DNA of 64,000 nucleotides. Origin: Thiomicrospira cyclica ALM1 (GTDB lineage Bacteria; Pseudomonadota; Gammaproteobacteria; Thiomicrospirales; Thiomicrospiraceae). Shown here piece after piece: positions 47,556-56,604 of this stretch; position 1 is the first letter of the stretch; each line of letters starts with the position of its first letter. The translations under genes were made by a program, and so were the position numbers. The notes below the pieces were generated by a model. That model did not search any database. It saw only the letters and a list, made by a program, of their open reading frames with translations, and had not been told where the DNA came from. The DNA lies in NCBI RefSeq assembly GCF_000214825.1, contig NC_015581.1, forward strand, positions 1,550,001-1,614,000, given 5' to 3'.

Positions 47556-48605
47556 ATGAAAGCATCTCCCACAGACTATACTGAATTTGCCAGCATTCCT
47601 ATGCGCTCGGTTGGCCCGCTCAAGCTGACCGGTGTCGTCAATGCCGATGACATAATGGTGCCGATGGCCACCTACGAAACCCCGCTTTGGCCATCGGTCG
47701 CGCGCGGAGCTCGCGCCACTGCCCATGCCGGTGGCATTCAAGTGACCGTAATTAATGAACGCATGACCCGCTCCCTGTTGTTGCAAGCACCCAATGCCGC
47801 GCAAGCCCTAGAGGTGTTGCGCCAAGTACAACAGCGTCAAGCCGACTTACAGCAAGTGGTCGCGCAAACCAGTCGCTTTGCCAAACTGCTCGATATTAAT
47901 GGCGAAATTATTGGCAACCTGCTCTATTTACGCTTGGAATTTAGCACCGGCGATGCCTCGGGGCATAATATGGTCACTCAAGCGACCGATCAATTAACCC
48001 CATGGTTACTTCAGCAATACCCAATACTGAGTTATGTGTCGATTTCCGGTAACTACTGCACCGATAAAAAAGTCTCCGCGGTCAATGGCATCTTAGGCCG
48101 CGGTAAGAATATTGTGTGTGAAACTTGGATCAGTGACAAACTTTGCCAGCGCTTTTTAAAAACCACTCCGGCCAAGCTGGTCGATTTGCATATTAAAAAA
48201 GACCTGCTCGGATCGATTGCCGCTGGTAGCCTGCGCAGTGCCAATGCCCATGTCGCCAATATGCTGCTCGGTTTTTATTTAGCCACAGGGCAAGATGCCG
48301 CCAACATCGTCGAAGGCTCGCAAGCCATTAATCACGCGGAAGTGACCCCTGAAGGCGAGTTATATTTTTCGACCAGCCTGCCCAATTTGATTGTCGGTAG
48401 TGTGGGTAATGGCAAAGGCTTGGATTTTGTGCAGCGCAATCTCGCCCAACTCGGTTGTACGGCGACCGATGTCGAGCCCGGAACGAATGCACGTCGTTTG
48501 GCGGCGATTGCCGGGGCTACAGCGCTCTGTGGCGAGCTGTCTTTACTGGCGGCGCAAACCAACCCCGGTGAATTGATGGCCGCCCACTTAAAGTTTGAGC
48601 GCTAA
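47556..48605 (+). CDS. Hydroxymethylglutaryl-CoA reductase
   Basis: 349 aa from the ATG at 47556; the ATG at 47547 overlaps the -10 box, so it cannot be the usual start. The enzyme reduces HMG-CoA to mevalonate. Seen: ATYETPLWPSVARGARAT with the catalytic Glu, EFSTGDASGHNMV with the catalytic Asp, SGNYCTDKKVSAVNG with the catalytic Lys, and a C-terminal His in AAHLKFER. The TGDASGHNM and GNYCTDKK forms are those of class I (eukaryote/archaea-like) reductases rather than the Pseudomonas class II. First gene of a six-gene mevalonate operon. Confidence 0.92.
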   Translation: MKASPTDYTEFASIPMRSVGPLKLTGVVNADDIMVPMATYETPLWPSVARGARATAHAGGIQVTVINERMTRSLLLQAPNAAQALEVLRQVQQRQADLQQVVAQTSRFAKLLDINGEIIGNLLYLRLEFSTGDASGHNMVTQATDQLTPWLLQQYPILSYVSISGNYCTDKKVSAVNGILGRGKNIVCETWISDKLCQRFLKTTPAKLVDLHIKKDLLGSIAAGSLRSANAHVANMLLGFYLATGQDAANIVEGSQAINHAEVTPEGELYFSTSLPNLIVGSVGNGKGLDFVQRNLAQLGCTATDVEPGTNARRLAAIAGATALCGELSLLAAQTNPGELMAAHLKFER

Positions 48606-49643
48606 GTGAACGAATTCAACCTAATTAATCAACGCAAACAAGACCATATCAATGCGGTATTGCAGGATAGCGGTGTCGATCGCCAACAAACTGGGTTTGA
48701 CCAGATTCAATTGCGTCATTGCGCCCTGCCAGAAATTAACTTTGACCAACTCGATAGCCAATGCGAGTTATTTGGTCACACACTATCCTTTCCCTTATTA
48801 ATTTCGTCGATGACTGGTGGTAGCGGTTCCCAACTCGAAAAAATCAATCGCCATTTAGCCGAAGCAGCCGCCGACCAACAGATTGCGCTGGCGGTCGGTT
48901 CCCAGCGGGTGATGATGGACAGTGCCGAGGCACAATCAAGCTTTACAATTCGGCGTTATGCGCCTAAGGTGCCACTGCTTGCCAATATCGGCGCGGTACA
49001 GCTCAATTACGGCTTTGGTTTGGATGAGGCCAAACGCGCGGTGAATTGCTTAGAAGCCGATGCGCTGATTCTGCACCTTAATCCGCTACAAGAGTTGATT
49101 CAGCCTGAGGGCGATCGCAATTTTGCCGGCCTATGTGCCAAAATCGAGCTACTCGCGCAAAACTTACCCGTGCCGATCATTTTAAAAGAAGTCGGTTGTG
49201 GCTTATCGGGGCAAGACATTCAACGTGGTTTGGACGCCGGTGTCCGCTGGTTTGATTTGGCTGGGCGCGGTGGCACATCTTGGAGTCGAATTGAAGCCCA
49301 ACGCGCCCATCAACCCGGTCAACAAGCACTGGGCCTGCTGTTTCAAGACTGGGGCTACACCACCCCGCAATCCTTGCATAATGCGCGGTCTTTTCAGGAT
49401 CAGGCTCGCTTTATTGCCAGCGGTGGAATCCGTAATGGCATTGACATGGTGAAATCAGTTATAATGGGCGGCTATGTCTGTGGCGTTGCGGCACCCTTTT
49501 TATCGCCCGCTCTACAAAGCACGGATGCCGTTATTCAAACCATTACTGAATTTAAACAGGCATTTCAAGTGGCTCAGTTTTTGGTGGGCGCGGCTTCGAC
49601 AACAGACCTTTTTTTAAATGATGCCCTCTTGGTGCAGCCTTAA
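48606..49643 (+). CDS. fni: Type 2 isopentenyl-diphosphate delta-isomerase
   Basis: A 345-aa FMN-dependent enzyme that interconverts IPP and DMAPP. It starts with a GTG directly after the reductase stop, so translation is probably coupled. Family marks: INQRKQDHINAVL, the SSMTGGSG loop, LAVGSQRVMM, HLNPLQELIQPEGDRNF, ILKEVGCGLSG, and the phosphate-binding ASGGIRNG near the end. Type 2 isomerase is the usual partner of bacterial mevalonate pathways. Confidence 0.95.
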   Translation: MNEFNLINQRKQDHINAVLQDSGVDRQQTGFDQIQLRHCALPEINFDQLDSQCELFGHTLSFPLLISSMTGGSGSQLEKINRHLAEAAADQQIALAVGSQRVMMDSAEAQSSFTIRRYAPKVPLLANIGAVQLNYGFGLDEAKRAVNCLEADALILHLNPLQELIQPEGDRNFAGLCAKIELLAQNLPVPIILKEVGCGLSGQDIQRGLDAGVRWFDLAGRGGTSWSRIEAQRAHQPGQQALGLLFQDWGYTTPQSLHNARSFQDQARFIASGGIRNGIDMVKSVIMGGYVCGVAAPFLSPALQSTDAVIQTITEFKQAFQVAQFLVGAASTTDLFLNDALLVQP

Positions 49644-49663
49644 CATGGAAGCTTAGATTACGC

Positions 49664-50842
49664 ATGAATGTAGGTATTGATCTGATCCATTTTGCCACCG
49701 CCGACTTTTACCTCGGCTTGGATGAATTTGCGCAGCAAAAAAATCAGGATCCGAACAAGTACCTTGTCGGCATCGGGCAAGAAAAAATGTCGATTGCCCC
49801 GCCCGACGAAGATGTCGTCACACTGGCCGCTAAAGCCTGTGATCCTTTATTAGCGGCCTGTGACTCTAGTCAAATCACCGCGGTATTTTTTGCCACCGAA
49901 TCGGGAGTCGATCAGTCGAAATCGGCAGGCGCGTTTTTGCATGGCTTATTAGGGCTGCCAAATCGCTGTCGCGTGGTCGAATTTAAACACGCCTGCTATG
50001 CCGGTGCCGCGGCCTTACAAATGGCCGTTAACAGTGTTCGTGCGAATGCAAATGAGCGTATCTTAGTGGTTGCGGCGGATATTGCTCGCTATGACGTTGA
50101 TACCTCTGGTGAAGCCACGCAAGGCTGTGGCGCGGTTGCTATGTTAGTGACCGCTAATCCACGCATTCTGGCTGTTGAGCCGGGTTCGGGTTATTACACC
50201 GAAGACGTGATGGATTTTTGGCGCCCCAATCATCGCGATACCGCATTAGTTGATGGCAAATATTCCACCAAAGTCTATCTTAATAGCCTAAAGCAGGCCT
50301 GGGCTTACTTTCAAGAAGCGACGGGGCGAGGCTTTGCCGATATTCAACATTTTTGTTACCACATTCCGTTTACCAAAATGGCCGAAAAAGCCCATAAACA
50401 ATTAGTCAAATTATCCAACGTTGAACAAACCGACGCCGACACTCTGGCGCAAACCCAACCGAGTCAAATCTATAATCGTGTGGTTGGTAATAGTTACAGT
50501 GCCTCTCTATTTGTTGGTTTTTGCTCTATGTTGGATCATTACGCGCAAAAAGCGCACGATTTAAGTGGCGATAGGGTCGGGCTATTCAGTTATGGCTCGG
50601 GCTGTGTTGCGGAGTTTTTTAGTGGCGTCCTGCAAACTGGCTATGAGGCACATCTATTTACCAAAAGCCATTTAGCTCAAATTGCTCAACGTAAGCCATT
50701 AAGTTACGACACCTATCTGGCGTATTATCATCAACCACAACCGACCGATGCCAATATTACTTTTGACACCTTTCATACGGGTCCTTATCGTCTGGCAGGC
50801 ATTCAAGATCACAAACGCTATTATCTAAAAACCGGAGCCTAG
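49664..50842 (+). CDS. mvaS: Hydroxymethylglutaryl-CoA synthase
   Basis: A 392-aa thiolase-superfamily enzyme that condenses acetyl-CoA with acetoacetyl-CoA. The catalytic triad is readable: Glu in FFATESGVDQSKS, Cys in EFKHACYAGAAAL and His in HFCYHIPFTKMAEKAH. The C-terminal block GLFSYGSGCVAEFFSG is typical of bacterial MvaS. It stands third in the cluster, one base before the first GHMP kinase. Confidence 0.95.
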   Translation: MNVGIDLIHFATADFYLGLDEFAQQKNQDPNKYLVGIGQEKMSIAPPDEDVVTLAAKACDPLLAACDSSQITAVFFATESGVDQSKSAGAFLHGLLGLPNRCRVVEFKHACYAGAAALQMAVNSVRANANERILVVAADIARYDVDTSGEATQGCGAVAMLVTANPRILAVEPGSGYYTEDVMDFWRPNHRDTALVDGKYSTKVYLNSLKQAWAYFQEATGRGFADIQHFCYHIPFTKMAEKAHKQLVKLSNVEQTDADTLAQTQPSQIYNRVVGNSYSASLFVGFCSMLDHYAQKAHDLSGDRVGLFSYGSGCVAEFFSGVLQTGYEAHLFTKSHLAQIAQRKPLSYDTYLAYYHQPQPTDANITFDTFHTGPYRLAGIQDHKRYYLKTGA

Positions 50843-50843
50843 C

Positions 50844-51887
50844 ATGAACGCGGTGCGCGTCCAGGCTCCTGCTAAATTAATTCTCAGTGGCGAACACGCC
50901 GTACTCTATGACTGCCCTGCTTTAGCGGTTGCGATTGATCTACCGACGCAAGTCAGCCTTCATTTTGATGAGCAAGCGCCCGCCGGGCTGCATCTCGAAC
51001 TTGCCGATCTTCAGCACCAGGCCTGGTTAAGCTGGGATGAGGTGATCTCGCGTAAACAAACACTTGACAGCCGTTATGATGCTTTTCAGCGAGGCCAGCG
51101 ACCAATCAACCGGTTGCTAACGCGCCCAAGCGATCTGGTGGTGTTAGCCCTAACCAGTCAGCCATTACCTAACTCTGTCCTACAGCAGGCCTGCTTGTTA
51201 AAGCTGTCATCACAAAGCTGGATGGGGCGTGGCTTAGGGAGCTCCGCCGCCTGTTTATTAGCAATGTTAGCCGCTTGGCAAACGTTCACTGCCGTCGATT
51301 CAACAAGGCCGCTAGACCGTAACCGCCTCATTCAAGAAGCCCAACACTTAGAAAACTGGCAACACGGCTGCTCCAGCGGTCTTGACCCGAGTATTATCGC
51401 CCAAGGGGGTGTCGGACGCTTTGAACGCGCAACCGGATTAACCCCACTAAGTTCTTGGCCACTTAACGCCTGGTTGATTGATACCGGTGCCCCAGCCAGC
51501 AGCACGGGTGACTGTGTCACCGAAGTCGCTCGCCGCTTTGATGCGTCAGCGGCAATTTGGCGCGAATTTAAACAAGTCACCGAGCAGATGCAGCAGGCCT
51601 GGTTGTCCCAAGACCTGGCCGGTTTACAGCAACAGCTGAATGCTAACCATCAATTACTCGTCAACCTTGGCGTCGTTCCTAGTGCACTCACCGAGCCTAT
51701 CGCCCAATTGCAACGCCATGGCGGGGTAAAACTTTGCGGCGCGGGCAGTGTCAGCGGCGATGCCGGTGGCGTGTTACTTTATGTCGGTGATAGCAGTCCT
51801 GCCGCAGTTTGTGATCAACAAGGCTGGCGCTGTCATGCGGTGCAATTGGATGCACCAGGCCTGGTCACTGAGGTGGCAAGTCTATGA
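50844..51887 (+). CDS. Mevalonate kinase (GHMP kinase 1)
   Basis: A 347-aa GHMP kinase. Motif 1 APAKLILSGEHAVLY, ATP loop GRGLGSSAACLLAM, catalytic Asp in HGCSSGLDPSIIAQGG (the HG-x-PSG-x-D pattern of mevalonate kinases) and motif 3 VKLCGAGSVSGDAGG. I favour mevalonate kinase for this and the second phosphorylation for its neighbour, but the assignment between the two rests on motifs only. It overlaps the next gene by 4 bp (ATGA). Four CAGGCCTG palindromes are present. Confidence 0.8.
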   Translation: MNAVRVQAPAKLILSGEHAVLYDCPALAVAIDLPTQVSLHFDEQAPAGLHLELADLQHQAWLSWDEVISRKQTLDSRYDAFQRGQRPINRLLTRPSDLVVLALTSQPLPNSVLQQACLLKLSSQSWMGRGLGSSAACLLAMLAAWQTFTAVDSTRPLDRNRLIQEAQHLENWQHGCSSGLDPSIIAQGGVGRFERATGLTPLSSWPLNAWLIDTGAPASSTGDCVTEVARRFDASAAIWREFKQVTEQMQQAWLSQDLAGLQQQLNANHQLLVNLGVVPSALTEPIAQLQRHGGVKLCGAGSVSGDAGGVLLYVGDSSPAAVCDQQGWRCHAVQLDAPGLVTEVASL

Positions 51888-52900
51888 CCGCCTTGCAAAG
51901 TCGTGCACCGGCGAACACCATGTTGATGGGCGAGCACGCCGTGGTCTATGGCCAACCGGCCTTAGTCGCCGCACTCGATCAATGGTTAACCATCGACTGG
52001 ACACCGCTCAATAGCCCCGACCTTATTATCCTTAGCGAGTTGGCCAACCACCACACCAGATTAGCGGCGATAACACCCCATCCCAAACTCGGCTTTGTGT
52101 GCGACGCGCTAAACTATTTTTTACCCGCTTTGCGTCAACACACACCCGCTAACCAGGGCTGGCAATTAAACATTAGCAGTGATATCGATAGCAATCTTGG
52201 CCTCGGCAGTTCGGCAGCGGTCTTAGCCGCCTGTCTGGTTGGCTTAAACCAACTCAGCCAACAATCCCACAGCCTGTTAGAACTTTGGCAGATTGGGCGG
52301 CAGATTATTCGTCAACGACAGGGTCGCGGTTCAGCCGCCGATCTGGCCGCTAGCCTTTTTGGTGGTGTGGTTTACTTACAACCCGAAACTGATTCCGAAG
52401 CGGCCTCATCACCAGCTTCAGAACCAGCCCGCATCACGCCCTTAAACCCAACTAGCTACCAAGGGCTATCGCTGGGCTTAGTTTATGCCGGTTATAAAAC
52501 CCCGACCGCAGACGTCTTAGCTTGGGTGGCGGATCACTGGCAGGACAGACCAACCGAAAGAGATGCGCTTTATCATCGCATGGGGGCCATTACTCAACAC
52601 GGCTATCAAGCACTGGAACAGCAGGCCTGGTTGCCGTTTTATGCGGCAGTTACGGACTATCAAGACTGTATGGCCAAACTGGGGGTCAGCGATGCGACAC
52701 TAAAACAATTACTCAGCCTTGCCGATGCTGCCCAACTTGGTGCGGCGAAAGTTTCTGGTTCCGGCCTGGGCGATTGTATTATTGTGTTTAGTGATCAAGC
52801 TGAGCAGATTGACCAGTGGTTTGCGCAAGCCGAGATGCAGGCCTGGTCATGTTTTAGCTTGCCTATTACGTCTGATGGCGCTGATATGATAGTGCTATGA
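51884..52900 (+). CDS. GHMP kinase 2, probable phosphomevalonate kinase
   Basis: A 338-aa GHMP kinase. Motif 1 RAPANTMLMGEHAVVYGQPAL reads like a mevalonate kinase, with ATP loop NLGLGSSAAVLAA, then GRGSAADLAASLFGGVVYL, which replaces the HG-x-PSG-x-D pattern and is closer to phosphomevalonate kinases, and motif 3 AAKVSGSGLGDCIIVF. Position between the first kinase and the decarboxylase supports a role in the second phosphorylation. Clear sequence kinship of both suggests a tandem duplication. Confidence 0.7.
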   Translation: MTALQSRAPANTMLMGEHAVVYGQPALVAALDQWLTIDWTPLNSPDLIILSELANHHTRLAAITPHPKLGFVCDALNYFLPALRQHTPANQGWQLNISSDIDSNLGLGSSAAVLAACLVGLNQLSQQSHSLLELWQIGRQIIRQRQGRGSAADLAASLFGGVVYLQPETDSEAASSPASEPARITPLNPTSYQGLSLGLVYAGYKTPTADVLAWVADHWQDRPTERDALYHRMGAITQHGYQALEQQAWLPFYAAVTDYQDCMAKLGVSDATLKQLLSLADAAQLGAAKVSGSGLGDCIIVFSDQAEQIDQWFAQAEMQAWSCFSLPITSDGADMIVL

Positions 52901-52935
52901 CCCCGCAACCACTGCTTGCGTAACAAGGAGACCTT

Positions 52936-53979
52936 ATGCCCGCCGCTCAAACACCCGATCCTCGCCAACACGCCTTTGTGCAATCGATTTTAGCAACGGC
53001 CCATTCCCTGAGCGCTAATTCACCAAACCGCGCCTCGACTAAAGCACAAGGCGTCGGCAGCGCGCCGGTCAATATTGCCCTGAGCAAATACTGGGGCAAG
53101 CGCGATGCGGTGTTAAATCTGCCACAAAATGGCTCGGTATCCATAAGCCTTCCCGGTCTGGGCAGCGAAACCCAACTGAAACCAGCCGTGGCGCAGGATA
53201 GCGTTTGGCTGAATGACCAACAGCTCGATGCTAGTGCGCCTTTTGCCAAGCGTCTTAGCGAATTTTTAAATCTGTTTCGTACCGCTGAGGTGCCATTTTT
53301 TGAGGTGGTGACCCAAAACAGCGTGCCAACGGCTGCCGGCTTGGCCTCGTCAGCATCGGGTTATGCGGCGCTGGTGTTAGCACTCGATGACCTATTCGAT
53401 TGGCAATTGCCTATGACGCAACTGTCTTTGCTGGCGCGCATGGGCAGTGGCAGTGCTAGCCGCTCGCTCTACCCGGGTTTTGCAATTTGGCATGCCGGAC
53501 AACAAGGCGATGGACTGGATAGTTTTGCAGAAGCGCTTGATGCTCCCTGGCCGGAGTTTTGCGTCGGTCTGGTTGAAATTGATGTCGCTGAAAAACCGGT
53601 CGGCTCTACCGCCGGGATGCAACAAACGACCGCCGCTTGCGCGCTGTACCAGGCATGGCCGGCACAAGCGGAGCGTGATAAAGCGGTGATTATTGACGCG
53701 ATTCGAGCGCAGGACTTTAGTCGCTTGGGCGCTACCGCCGAACACAATGCCTTGAGCATGCACGCCACCATGATTGCCAGCTGGCCGCCATTGCTCTATT
53801 GGCAAGCCGAATCGGTTATTGCGATGCAACAGGTCTGGACATTACGCCAGCAGGGTGTGGAAGTGTATTTTACGATGGATGCCGGTCCGAACCTCAAACT
53901 GCTGTTTTTAGCGGCACAAAAAAAAGCGGTCAGTGCCGCTTTTCCAGGATTAAAGGTTATTGAACCTTTTTCATCTTGA
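52936..53979 (+). CDS. mvaD: Diphosphomevalonate decarboxylase
   Basis: A 347-aa enzyme that phosphorylates and decarboxylates mevalonate diphosphate to IPP. Signatures: APVNIALSKYWGKRD (the KYWGK motif), TAAGLASSASGYAALVLAL, MGSGSASRSLYPGF and the catalytic Asp in YFTMDAGPNLKLL. An N-terminal extension of about 40 residues precedes the first motif. AAGGAG stands before the ATG. Last gene of the mevalonate cluster; convergent with sspB, 7 bp away, with no visible terminator. Confidence 0.95.
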   Translation: MPAAQTPDPRQHAFVQSILATAHSLSANSPNRASTKAQGVGSAPVNIALSKYWGKRDAVLNLPQNGSVSISLPGLGSETQLKPAVAQDSVWLNDQQLDASAPFAKRLSEFLNLFRTAEVPFFEVVTQNSVPTAAGLASSASGYAALVLALDDLFDWQLPMTQLSLLARMGSGSASRSLYPGFAIWHAGQQGDGLDSFAEALDAPWPEFCVGLVEIDVAEKPVGSTAGMQQTTAACALYQAWPAQAERDKAVIIDAIRAQDFSRLGATAEHNALSMHATMIASWPPLLYWQAESVIAMQQVWTLRQQGVEVYFTMDAGPNLKLLFLAAQKKAVSAAFPGLKVIEPFSS

Positions 53980-53986
53980 GGTCGCG

Positions 53987-54406
53987 CTATTTAATCCGGC
54001 GCAAACCCGGTTTTTTTGCGCCTGACTTGGCGGATTTTTCAGGCTTTTCCACAGAAGCGTCTGCGCTTTCATCACCAAGATCCGTTTCAGGATAGGGCTC
54101 TGGCGGCAGTGGCATACCCTGACCATTTTCACGGGCAAAAATGGCCAATACCGCTTGAGGTGGAACGGCTAAACGCTGTTCGACACCAGAAAAACGCGCT
54201 CGAAAGGTGAATAACTCATTATCCATATCCAAACCTTGCACCGCTGATGGCGCAAGATTGAGCACAATTACCCCATCTTGCACATGCTGTTGCGGCACCT
54301 GCACACCGGGGTAATTGGCATCCACTTGGATATGCGGCGTCCAATCGTTATCCACAATCCACTGATAAATGGCGCGAATTAAATAAGGTCGATTAGAAAT
54401 CATCAT
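53987..54406 (-). CDS. sspB: ClpXP protease specificity-enhancing factor SspB
   Basis: A 139-aa adaptor that delivers ssrA-tagged proteins to ClpXP. The fold core is SNRPYLIRAIYQWIVDNDWTPHI, GVIVLNLAPSAVQ and FRARFSGVEQRLAVPPQAV. An acidic linker follows and a basic tail (KPGLRRIK) ends the chain, close to the ClpX-binding tail of the family. It follows sspA by 15 bp, the standard pair. Confidence 0.94.
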   Translation of the reverse strand: MMISNRPYLIRAIYQWIVDNDWTPHIQVDANYPGVQVPQQHVQDGVIVLNLAPSAVQGLDMDNELFTFRARFSGVEQRLAVPPQAVLAIFARENGQGMPLPPEPYPETDLGDESADASVEKPEKSAKSGAKKPGLRRIK

Positions 54407-54421
54407 CTCTCCTTAAAGGGC

Positions 54422-55057
54422 TTAAGCGTCATTCATGTCCAGCTCGTCGTCCGACAGGCTTTCGTTAAACATTTCCCGCTCCATTAAACGATTCGAATAA
54501 TCGGTAATCGCCTTAGCCGACTTAGGTAGCTCAATCCCCAAAGACGGTAAACGCCAGAGTAAGACCGCTAAGCTCGCATCTACCAAGGTGTAGTCTTCGC
54601 TCATAAAGAATGGACGATGCGCAAACACGGGAATCATCTGAATTAAGCGCTCGGTTAAATCGCGGCGAGCGATCTTAACCTCTTCCGCATTTTCATTACG
54701 CACGATCGTTTCTACCAATGGATACCATTCGGTTTCAATTTGACGCAATTGCTGGCGTGAACGGGCTTTTGAAATCGGATCAACCGACATCAGCGGCGGA
54801 TGTGGATAACGCTCGTCTAAATATTCGATAATGACTTGCGCATCATATAGAATGAGATCGCGATCAACCAGCGTTGGTAAGGACGCATAAGGGTTTAACT
54901 CCACGAGATCCTCAGGCAAATCGTCCGGATCCACTTCGATGACATCCATCGGAATGTCTTTTTCTTTTGCTACCAAACGAACACGGTGCGAATTAGGACT
55001 GCGTGGATCAGAAAACAGCGTCATTACGGAACGTTTTGTTAATGGGATATCAGACAT
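54422..55057 (-). CDS. sspA: Stringent starvation protein A
   Basis: A 211-aa glutathione-transferase-like, RNA-polymerase-associated protein, from the ATG at 55057 with GAGGAG upstream; the longer frame adds non-family residues. The N-terminal thioredoxin-like domain has SVMTLFSDPRSPNSHRVRLV and NPYASLPTLVDRDL, and the helical domain follows. SspA lacks GST activity and aids sigma-70 polymerase in stationary phase and acid stress. Next to sspB. Confidence 0.94.
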   Translation of the reverse strand: MSDIPLTKRSVMTLFSDPRSPNSHRVRLVAKEKDIPMDVIEVDPDDLPEDLVELNPYASLPTLVDRDLILYDAQVIIEYLDERYPHPPLMSVDPISKARSRQQLRQIETEWYPLVETIVRNENAEEVKIARRDLTERLIQMIPVFAHRPFFMSEDYTLVDASLAVLLWRLPSLGIELPKSAKAITDYSNRLMEREMFNESLSDDELDMNDA

Positions 55058-55240
55058 GGAGCACTCCTCAGCGCAAAACACAGCGTGGCTGTGATTTAAT
55101 AGACAAATAATAGTATTATACACCCCTTGTCAAGACCCCTGAATGGAGCAAAGCGGGTGCAAAACAGGGAGATGCTCCAAGATACTAGAGTTATGAGGCT
55201 GTTAGGAATTGATCAAGCGAGCCACCAAAACGAGTTACGC

Positions 55241-55591
55241 TTACTTAAAAACAACCCATTTTGACCAGCCAAAGCCAAGTAGTAAACTGGTGAATGAAAA
55301 GACCACTAATGTCACCAAGCCTGGCCATTCGAGGTAGTCGCCCAATGCGCCGATTAAAACACTGATAGAACCCATTCCGATAACAAAATAGCTATAACCT
55401 TTTTTATTAGGTGCTTTATTAAATGTAATTTTGGAATTTAATAAATAGGAACCCGTCACCGCAGTTAAAAAACCTAAGCCATTTGCGATGGCTTGACTAA
55501 AGCCTAAGCTCACAACAAGCGCAAAAACAATCCAGTGTACCGCAGTATTTAATAGGCCAATCAAAGTATAGCGACTGAACTTTTTAGCCAC
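55241..55591 (-). CDS. GtrA-family membrane protein (flippase)
   Basis: A 116-aa protein with four predicted membrane helices (LIGLLNTAVHWIVFALVV, ANGLGFLTAVTGSYLL, FVIGMGSISVLIGALG, LVTLVVFSFTSLLLGFGW). It has the GtrA-type NTAVHW and SKWVVFK ends. GtrA proteins are thought to flip bactoprenol-linked sugars to the periplasm. Last of a tight three-gene unit with a GtrB-like transferase and an ArnT-like enzyme. Confidence 0.88.
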   Translation of the reverse strand: MAKKFSRYTLIGLLNTAVHWIVFALVVSLGFSQAIANGLGFLTAVTGSYLLNSKITFNKAPNKKGYSYFVIGMGSISVLIGALGDYLEWPGLVTLVVFSFTSLLLGFGWSKWVVFK

Positions 55592-55594
55592 GAC

Positions 55595-56602
55595 TTAATA
55601 TTCTTTTTCGACAATATAAAGCGGACGACCTTTGCTTTCTAAATAGATTCGGCCAATGTATTCACCTAGCACACCCAGCACGATAAGCTGCGTGCTTCCT
55701 AAAAACAAAATGGCGGTAAACATGGAGGCATAACCGGGAATATCGACCCCAAAAATCAAAGTTCGTAAAATAATCCAGAAACCGTAAGTAATCGATAAGA
55801 GCCAAGCAACAAGCCCTAAATAAAGCCACACTCTTAAAGGCGCGGTCGAAAAGCTGGTAATTCCTTCAAGCGCTAAATTCCAAAGCTTCCATGCGTTAAA
55901 GCTGGTTTTACCCGCTTGACGCTCATCACGCTGATACTCTATCACCTGGGTTTTAAAACCGACCCAAGCAAAAACCCCCTTCATAAAACGCTGAGTTTCG
56001 CCCATCATTTTAATCGCTTCGACGCAACGACGCGACACTAAACGGAAGTCGCCTACATTTTCAGGAATACGGTTATCAGAAATCAAATTATTCAGCCGAT
56101 AAAAAACATTGGCACTCCAACGCTTAAAGAAACTGTCTTTACTACGATCAACTCGTTTGGCTAGGACTACATCAACATTTTTTTCCTGCCAAATGCGCAC
56201 CATTTCTCGGATTAACTCTGGTGGATCCTGTAAATCAACATCAATTGGAATTAAAGCTTTACCTTGTGCAAAATCAATACCCGCCGATAGCGCCGCTTCT
56301 TTGCCAAAATTACGTGAAAAATTAATGATTCGAATTTCAGGGTAGGTTTGTTTTTGCTCTAATAGGACATCCAGTGTTTTATCTCGGCTGCCATCATTGA
56401 TAAAAACTAACTCATAAGTCAGTTCAAGCGACTGTAAAATAGGGATAAGTGTTGTTAAAAAAACCGGAATAACGGCCTCTTCATTAAAACAAGGGACGAC
56501 TATCGACAAATCTACACGTTGAGCAAAATCCTTGTCCAAACTGGATAAATTAATCCCCCGACCCACTGATTTAGCAATATCTTCACCGACAAATGAAATC
56601 AT
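55595..56602 (-). CDS. GtrB-like polyprenyl-phosphate glycosyltransferase
   Basis: A 335-aa GT2 family enzyme. Catalytic domain: LSIVVPCFNEEAVIPVF, then the nucleotide-binding INDGSRDKT and the metal-binding IPIDVDLQDPPE. Two C-terminal membrane helices (LRVWLYLGLVAWLLSITYGF and the segment before GVLGEYIGRIYLESK) are the GtrB/DPM1 layout. It would load a sugar onto undecaprenyl phosphate for the neighbouring flippase and transferase. 3-bp gap to the GtrA gene. Confidence 0.9.
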   Translation of the reverse strand: MISFVGEDIAKSVGRGINLSSLDKDFAQRVDLSIVVPCFNEEAVIPVFLTTLIPILQSLELTYELVFINDGSRDKTLDVLLEQKQTYPEIRIINFSRNFGKEAALSAGIDFAQGKALIPIDVDLQDPPELIREMVRIWQEKNVDVVLAKRVDRSKDSFFKRWSANVFYRLNNLISDNRIPENVGDFRLVSRRCVEAIKMMGETQRFMKGVFAWVGFKTQVIEYQRDERQAGKTSFNAWKLWNLALEGITSFSTAPLRVWLYLGLVAWLLSITYGFWIILRTLIFGVDIPGYASMFTAILFLGSTQLIVLGVLGEYIGRIYLESKGRPLYIVEKEY

Positions 56603-56604
56603 AA

